A stretch of 16,324 nucleotides of DNA from JADYZU01 sp964443055. GTDB taxonomy: Bacteria; Pseudomonadota; Alphaproteobacteria; Rhodobacterales; Rhodobacteraceae. Made by a program: the position numbers and the translations under genes. The DNA lies in assembly GCA_964443055.1 (NCBI GenBank), contig CAYUBT010000043.1, positions 1 through 16,324 on the forward strand, read 5' to 3'. Shown here piece after piece: positions 13,298 through 16,324 of this stretch. The notes below the pieces were generated by a model that ran no database searches, had not been told where the DNA came from, and saw only the letters and a program-made list of their open reading frames with translations. Position 1 is the first letter of the stretch, and every line of letters begins with the position of its first letter.

Positions 13298-14242
13298 TCA
13301 TTCCTCCTTGAGCGGACGGTTGAGCAGTTCGTGCATGGCGCCGGTGACGCTGATCGTCCCTTCGGTCAGGGTGGCGACCGTGGCAGTCACCGGCAGGTCG
13401 AGGCCAAGGTCGGCGGCCAGACTGCGGGCGGCGCGGGCGGTCGGGGCACCTTCGACGGTCACCCCGGGGTCGAACGGCCTGCCGCTTCCGAGTGCCTCGC
13501 CGTAGCGATAGTTGCGCGACTGGTCCGAGGTGCAGGTCAGCACGAGATCGCCGAAACCCGAGAGCCCGGCGAGCGTGTCCTCCCGCGCGCCCAGGCGCAC
13601 GGCGAGGCGGCGCATCTCGGCAAAACCGCGCGTCATGAGGGCGGCCCGGGCCGAATGTCCCAGCCCCGCGCCCATCACCGCGCCGCAGGCGATGGCCATG
13701 ACGTTCTTGAGCGCGCCGCCGAGTTCCGCCCCGGTCACATCAGTCGTGCGGTAGAGCCGCAGGGTCGGGGAGGACAGCGCATGCTGAAGCGCCTCGGCCT
13801 GTTTCTCGTCGGTGCAGGCCAGTGTCAGAGCGGTGGGCAGGCCACGGGCGATTTCATCCGCAAAGCCGGGTCCGGTCAGGATTGCGGGTGTGGCCCCCGG
13901 CACCTGTGACAGGATCGCGGCCGGTCCCTGCAATGTCTCGATGTCGATCCCCTTGCCGCAGGCGACAAGCACGCGTCTGGCGAGGGCGTCGCCCTGCTCG
14001 GCGAGCCACGGGCGCAGAACCTGGGCGGGCAGGGCAAGGAGGAGAGTCCCGGCCTCGGGCGGGATCTGTGCGCTTACGCCGATCGTCGCGGGCAGGGGCA
14101 CGCCGGGGAGGCGCGGGCTTTCGCGGGTGTCCCGGATGATCCGGGCAGCCTCTCCGCGCGCCACGAGGGTGGGGCGGTGCTCTGCGAATGCGACGGCCAG
14201 CGCCGTTCCGAAAGCACCCGCCCCGATAATGGCAACAGTCAT
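13298..14242 (-). CDS. gpsA: NAD(P)-dependent glycerol-3-phosphate dehydrogenase
   Basis: A 314-residue cytosolic enzyme that reduces dihydroxyacetone phosphate to sn-glycerol-3-phosphate for phospholipid synthesis. The N-terminal Rossmann fold has GAGAFGTALA (7-16). ACGKGID (94-100) carries Lys97, LTGPGFADEIA (122-132) is the usual GPxFA segment, and GALKNVMAIACG (176-187) has the catalytic Lys179. The C-terminal helical domain holds RGFAEMRRL and LAGLSGFGDLVLTCTSDQSR. Length is slightly short of the usual 330 or so. Its ATG overlaps the tsaD stop by four bases (ATGA), so the two are translationally coupled, and its own last codons hold the ribosome site for yciI. Confidence 0.96.
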   Translation of the reverse strand: MTVAIIGAGAFGTALAVAFAEHRPTLVARGEAARIIRDTRESPRLPGVPLPATIGVSAQIPPEAGTLLLALPAQVLRPWLAEQGDALARRVLVACGKGIDIETLQGPAAILSQVPGATPAILTGPGFADEIARGLPTALTLACTDEKQAEALQHALSSPTLRLYRTTDVTGAELGGALKNVMAIACGAVMGAGLGHSARAALMTRGFAEMRRLAVRLGAREDTLAGLSGFGDLVLTCTSDQSRNYRYGEALGSGRPFDPGVTVEGAPTARAARSLAADLGLDLPVTATVATLTEGTISVTGAMHELLNRPLKEE

Positions 14243-15327
14243 GCCTTGGCTCCCTTCCTGCCCGCCCCGAGCATTGCGGGGGCCTGCGAATCCAGCGGCC
14301 AGCGTGGCCGGGCCGAAAAGTCGAGCCCATCCGATTCGCCTTGTTCGAGCCGCAACAGCCCGGCATAGGCGATCATCGCCGCATTATCCGTGCAAAGCGA
14401 GAGGGGCGGGGCGGTGAAGGCGATAGCCTGCGCCTCCGCTACCCCGGACAGCGCCGCGCGGATAGCCGCGTTTGCCGCCACGCCACCGGCGACGGCAACG
14501 ACCGGCTGCGCGGGGGAAAGGCCAAGATAGGACTCCAGCGCCCGGCGGGTCTTTTCCGCCAGCACATCGACGACTGCGGCCTGAAACGAGGCGGCCAGAT
14601 CGGCGCGGTCCTGTTCCGTCATCCCGCCCTTTTCGGCCACCACGCTGTCGCGCGCACGCAGGACGGCCGTCTTGAGGCCGGAAAAGGACAGGTCGCAGCC
14701 CGCGCGGTCCAGAAGCGGGCGGGGCAGGGTGAAGCGGGTCGGCTCTCCCTTTTCCGCCGCGCGCTCCACCTCCGGCCCGCCGGGCTGCCTGAGGCCCAGA
14801 AGGCGGGCGACCTTGTCGAAAGCCTCTCCCGGCGCATCGTCGATCGTGCCGCCGATGCGGTGGAAGCGGTCCGGACCCTCGACGATCAGGAACTGGCAAT
14901 GGCCGCCCGAGACAAGAAGCATGAGATAGGGATAATCGGCCTCGCGCGTCAGGCGCGGGGTCAGCGCATGGCCCGCCAGATGGTTCACGCCGACGATGGG
15001 CAGGCCGCGCGCGGCGGCGATACCCTTGGCGCACATCACCCCGGCGAGCACCCCGCCGATCAGGCCTGGGCCCGCTGTCACTGCGATTCCGTCGATTCCG
15101 CCCAGCCCGATGCCGGCCTCCGCCAGCGCCCGCTCGACGCAGAGGTCCACGCGTTCGGCATGGGCGCGGGCGGCGATCTCCGGGACCACGCCGCCGAATG
15201 TGCCGTGCAGATCATCCTGGCCCCAGACATGCGAGGACAGGATATCCGCCCGCTCGCCTGTTCCGCGCAGGACGGCGGCGGCGGTATCGTCGCAACTCGA
15301 TTCGATGGCAAGGACGGTCAGGGACAT
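14239..15327 (-). CDS. tsaD: tRNA N6-adenosine threonylcarbamoyltransferase
   Basis: A 362-residue ASKHA-fold enzyme that, with TsaB and TsaE, transfers threonylcarbamoyl from TC-AMP to A37 of ANN-decoding tRNAs (t6A). Visible motifs are IESSCDDTAAAV (8-19), HGTFGGVVPEIAARAHAE (41-58), metal-binding His116 and His120 in VNHLAGH, LLVSGGH (about 132-138), DLSFSGLKTAV and GGVAANAAIR. Older annotations call it Gcp or O-sialoglycoprotein endopeptidase. The start at 15327 has GAGG five bases upstream; the in-frame Met at 15372 would add 15 non-family residues and overlap the hemD promoter. It is the first gene of the minus-strand operon and is divergent from hemD with 53 bases between starts. Confidence 0.96.
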   Translation of the reverse strand: MSLTVLAIESSCDDTAAAVLRGTGERADILSSHVWGQDDLHGTFGGVVPEIAARAHAERVDLCVERALAEAGIGLGGIDGIAVTAGPGLIGGVLAGVMCAKGIAAARGLPIVGVNHLAGHALTPRLTREADYPYLMLLVSGGHCQFLIVEGPDRFHRIGGTIDDAPGEAFDKVARLLGLRQPGGPEVERAAEKGEPTRFTLPRPLLDRAGCDLSFSGLKTAVLRARDSVVAEKGGMTEQDRADLAASFQAAVVDVLAEKTRRALESYLGLSPAQPVVAVAGGVAANAAIRAALSGVAEAQAIAFTAPPLSLCTDNAAMIAYAGLLRLEQGESDGLDFSARPRWPLDSQAPAMLGAGRKGAKA

Positions 15328-15344
15328 CGGCGCCTCGGGACAGG

Positions 15345-15372
15345 TTGCGCTCCGTGGCCCGGCAGGTAACAT
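15345..15372 (+). promoter_or_regulatory. Candidate hemD promoter with no leader
   Basis: TTGCGC (15345-15350), 16 bases, then TAACAT (15367-15372), which matches TATAAT at four of six. The predicted transcription start, about seven bases after the -10, falls at 15379-15381, on or within two bases of the GTG start of hemD. No ribosome site is visible at the normal distance, which fits a leaderless mRNA. This is pattern-based only. Confidence 0.35.
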
Positions 15373-15380
15373 CGTGCACC

Positions 15381-16097
15381 GTGCCGCACAATGCCGACCC
15401 CGTCCTGCTTCTGACCCGCCCTGCTGCCGCGGGCGAGCGGTTCCTTGCCGAGATGGGCGCGGAACTGGCGGGTGTCGACATCGTGAAAAGCCCGGTGATC
15501 GGCATCGAGCAGCTTGCCCCCGCCCTGCCCGACATACGGCCCGAGGCGCTGATCCTCACCTCCGAGAACGGGGCCGAGGCGGCGGCGCGGCTGGGTCTCG
15601 CCCCGATGCGGGCGCATGTGGTGGGGCCACGGACAGCGGAAGTGGCGCGCGGCCTCGGGTTCGATCCTGCCCCGCCGGTTCCTGATGCCGAGGCCCTGCT
15701 CGCGCTGCTCCTGGCGCTGCGGCCAAAGGGCCCGCTTCTTCATGTCCGGGGCAAACATGCGAGTGGCGCGGTAGGCCCGCGTCTGAACGAGGCGGGAATT
15801 CCCGTGGTCGAGCTTGTCGCCTATGCGCAGCATGCGCTGGCACCCAGTGACGAGGCGCTTGCCCTGCTTGCGGGCGGCAGGCCGGTTGTCCTGCCGCTGT
15901 TCTCGCCCCGGAGCGCGGTGCTGGTGGCGGGATGGGCAACGCCGCACGCTCCGGTCCATGTCGCGGCGATCAGTGCGGCTGCGGCCGGGCGGTCGGCCGG
16001 AATACGCCCGTCTTCGATGACCATTGCCGAGACGCCGGACGGGCCGGGCATGGCTGCGGCGACCCGCCTCGCCCTTGTCCGGGCACGTGAGGGTTGA
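15381..16097 (+). CDS. hemD: Uroporphyrinogen-III synthase
   Basis: A 238-residue cytosolic enzyme that closes and rearranges hydroxymethylbilane to uroporphyrinogen III, the branch point for haem, bacteriochlorophyll and cobalamin. The family is weakly conserved. Supporting features are the N-terminal LLLTRPAAAGERF (9-21), ALILTSENGAEAA at the usual position of the first domain, VVGPRTAEVARGLGF, LLHVRGKHASG at the second-domain entry, VVELVAYAQHAL, and FSPRSAVL near the end. No in-frame ATG fits; GTG at 15381 gives the normal length and is chosen for that reason, with no convincing ribosome site. It is divergent from tsaD and followed after 61 bases by a Mic60-like gene, an arrangement known in alphaproteobacteria. 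hemC is not adjacent here. Confidence 0.87.
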   Translation: MPHNADPVLLLTRPAAAGERFLAEMGAELAGVDIVKSPVIGIEQLAPALPDIRPEALILTSENGAEAAARLGLAPMRAHVVGPRTAEVARGLGFDPAPPVPDAEALLALLLALRPKGPLLHVRGKHASGAVGPRLNEAGIPVVELVAYAQHALAPSDEALALLAGGRPVVLPLFSPRSAVLVAGWATPHAPVHVAAISAAAAGRSAGIRPSSMTIAETPDGPGMAAATRLALVRAREG

Positions 16098-16122
16098 GGG
16101 CGTGAGCCGGCGCGATTAGCTA
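16094..16122 (+). promoter_or_regulatory. Possible promoter before the Mic60-like gene
   Basis: TTGAGG (16094-16099), which overlaps the hemD stop, then 17 bases and TAGCTA (16117-16122). Transcription would start near 16129, about 30 bases before the ATG. The -35 match is fair and the -10 poor, so read-through from hemD is an equally likely source of transcript. Confidence 0.28.
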
Positions 16123-16158
16123 TGGTGCCCCGAAGGTCGATTCGGCGGGAGGCTGGCG

Positions 16159-16324
16159 ATGGCCACAGGCAGCAAGGGCGATGATCCGGTCCCCGAGGGG
16201 CGGGAGACGGCACCGGATCAGGGCGCCGGGCCGCTGACATCCGAAACGCCGGACCTTGACGCGCTCGCCACCGGGGCGGGCAACCTTCCCGAACCCGAAC
16301 CCGAACCCGAACCCGAACCCGAAC
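16159..16324 (+). CDS. N-terminus of a Mic60/mitofilin-like (COG4223) protein, cut by window end
   Basis: The first 55 codons of a gene that runs off the window. ATG at 16159 has a strong GGGAGG ribosome site six bases upstream. The visible part is acidic and low-complexity (MATGSKGDDPVPEG and on), ending in at least six Pro-Glu pairs. No membrane helix is reached yet. Alphaproteobacterial Mic60 homologues are encoded directly after hemD and start with such a charged, disordered cytoplasmic tail before a single membrane helix, coiled coil and mitofilin domain. They shape intracytoplasmic membranes and link to the outer membrane. The call rests on gene order and composition, since none of the diagnostic domain is in view. 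Confidence 0.62.
   Translation, partial: MATGSKGDDPVPEGRETAPDQGAGPLTSETPDLDALATGAGNLPEPEPEPEPEPE
16288..16324 (+). repeat. CCCGAA tandem repeat at the right edge
   Basis: Six complete copies of CCCGAA plus one base run to the last position of the window, in frame as Pro-Glu pairs of the Mic60-like protein. The repeat reaches the edge, so its true copy number is unknown. A perfect short tandem repeat is a common reason for an assembly to stop and can vary in length between strains. Confidence 0.9.

Noticed and set aside
1..16324. CRISPR, prophage, insertion sequence, toxin-antitoxin or defence island
   Set aside because: There are no spaced direct repeats, transposase or integrase motifs, terminal repeats or composition shifts. 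All larger genes belong to core families.

Overview
The window looks like high-GC alphaproteobacterial chromosomal DNA, most likely Rhodobacterales (Rhodobacter/Paracoccus relatives). I base this on G/C-rich third codon positions, on gene content and protein style (Dxs, AhcY, GltX, GpsA, TsaD), and on gene pairings typical of that group: tsaD-gpsA-yciI-EVE, and hemD next to a Mic60/mitofilin-like gene. It is core-type sequence. I see no insertion sequence, prophage, CRISPR array, tRNA or rRNA. Both ends cut genes, and both look like contig edges: an in-frame stop lies 50 bases from the left edge in dxs, and the right edge lies inside a six-base tandem repeat.

Layout. Positions 1-934 hold the C-terminal half of dxs (MEP isoprenoid pathway). 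A universal stress protein gene follows at 1100-1507, with an FNR-like site upstream. On the minus strand come a flavin reductase-like protein (1514-2059) and an exported protein of 18 MORN repeats (2322-3788). The MORN gene diverges from nadE (3941-5575). NadE has an intact synthetase domain, but its nitrilase-type glutaminase domain has lost all three catalytic residues. A PfkB/Pfk-2-type sugar-phosphate kinase (5579-6526) and a minimal zincin-like metallopeptidase (6618-7019) follow on the minus strand. Then come gltX (7086-8408, plus), an HD-domain hydrolase (8413-9006, minus), ahcY (9134-10534, plus), a DUF2853 gene (10677-11018, plus), a hairpin repeat element, and a fosmidomycin-resistance-type MFS exporter (11201-12451, plus) that ends at a strong intrinsic terminator.

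From 15327 down to 12604 the minus strand carries a tightly packed, translationally coupled operon: tsaD (tRNA t6A), gpsA (glycerol-3-phosphate), a YciI-family protein and an EVE-domain protein. Divergent from tsaD is hemD (15381-16097), which may be leaderless. It is followed by the start of a Mic60-like inner-membrane protein gene, cut by the window end.

The genes are mostly unrelated housekeeping units: isoprenoids, NAD, methyl cycle, tRNA charging and modification, phospholipid precursor and tetrapyrrole. The most unusual points are the catalytically dead glutaminase domain of NadE, the block-duplicated MORN array, three convergent gene pairs separated by only 3-6 bases, and the candidate leaderless hemD. 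I did not find a multi-gene system that I could call new.
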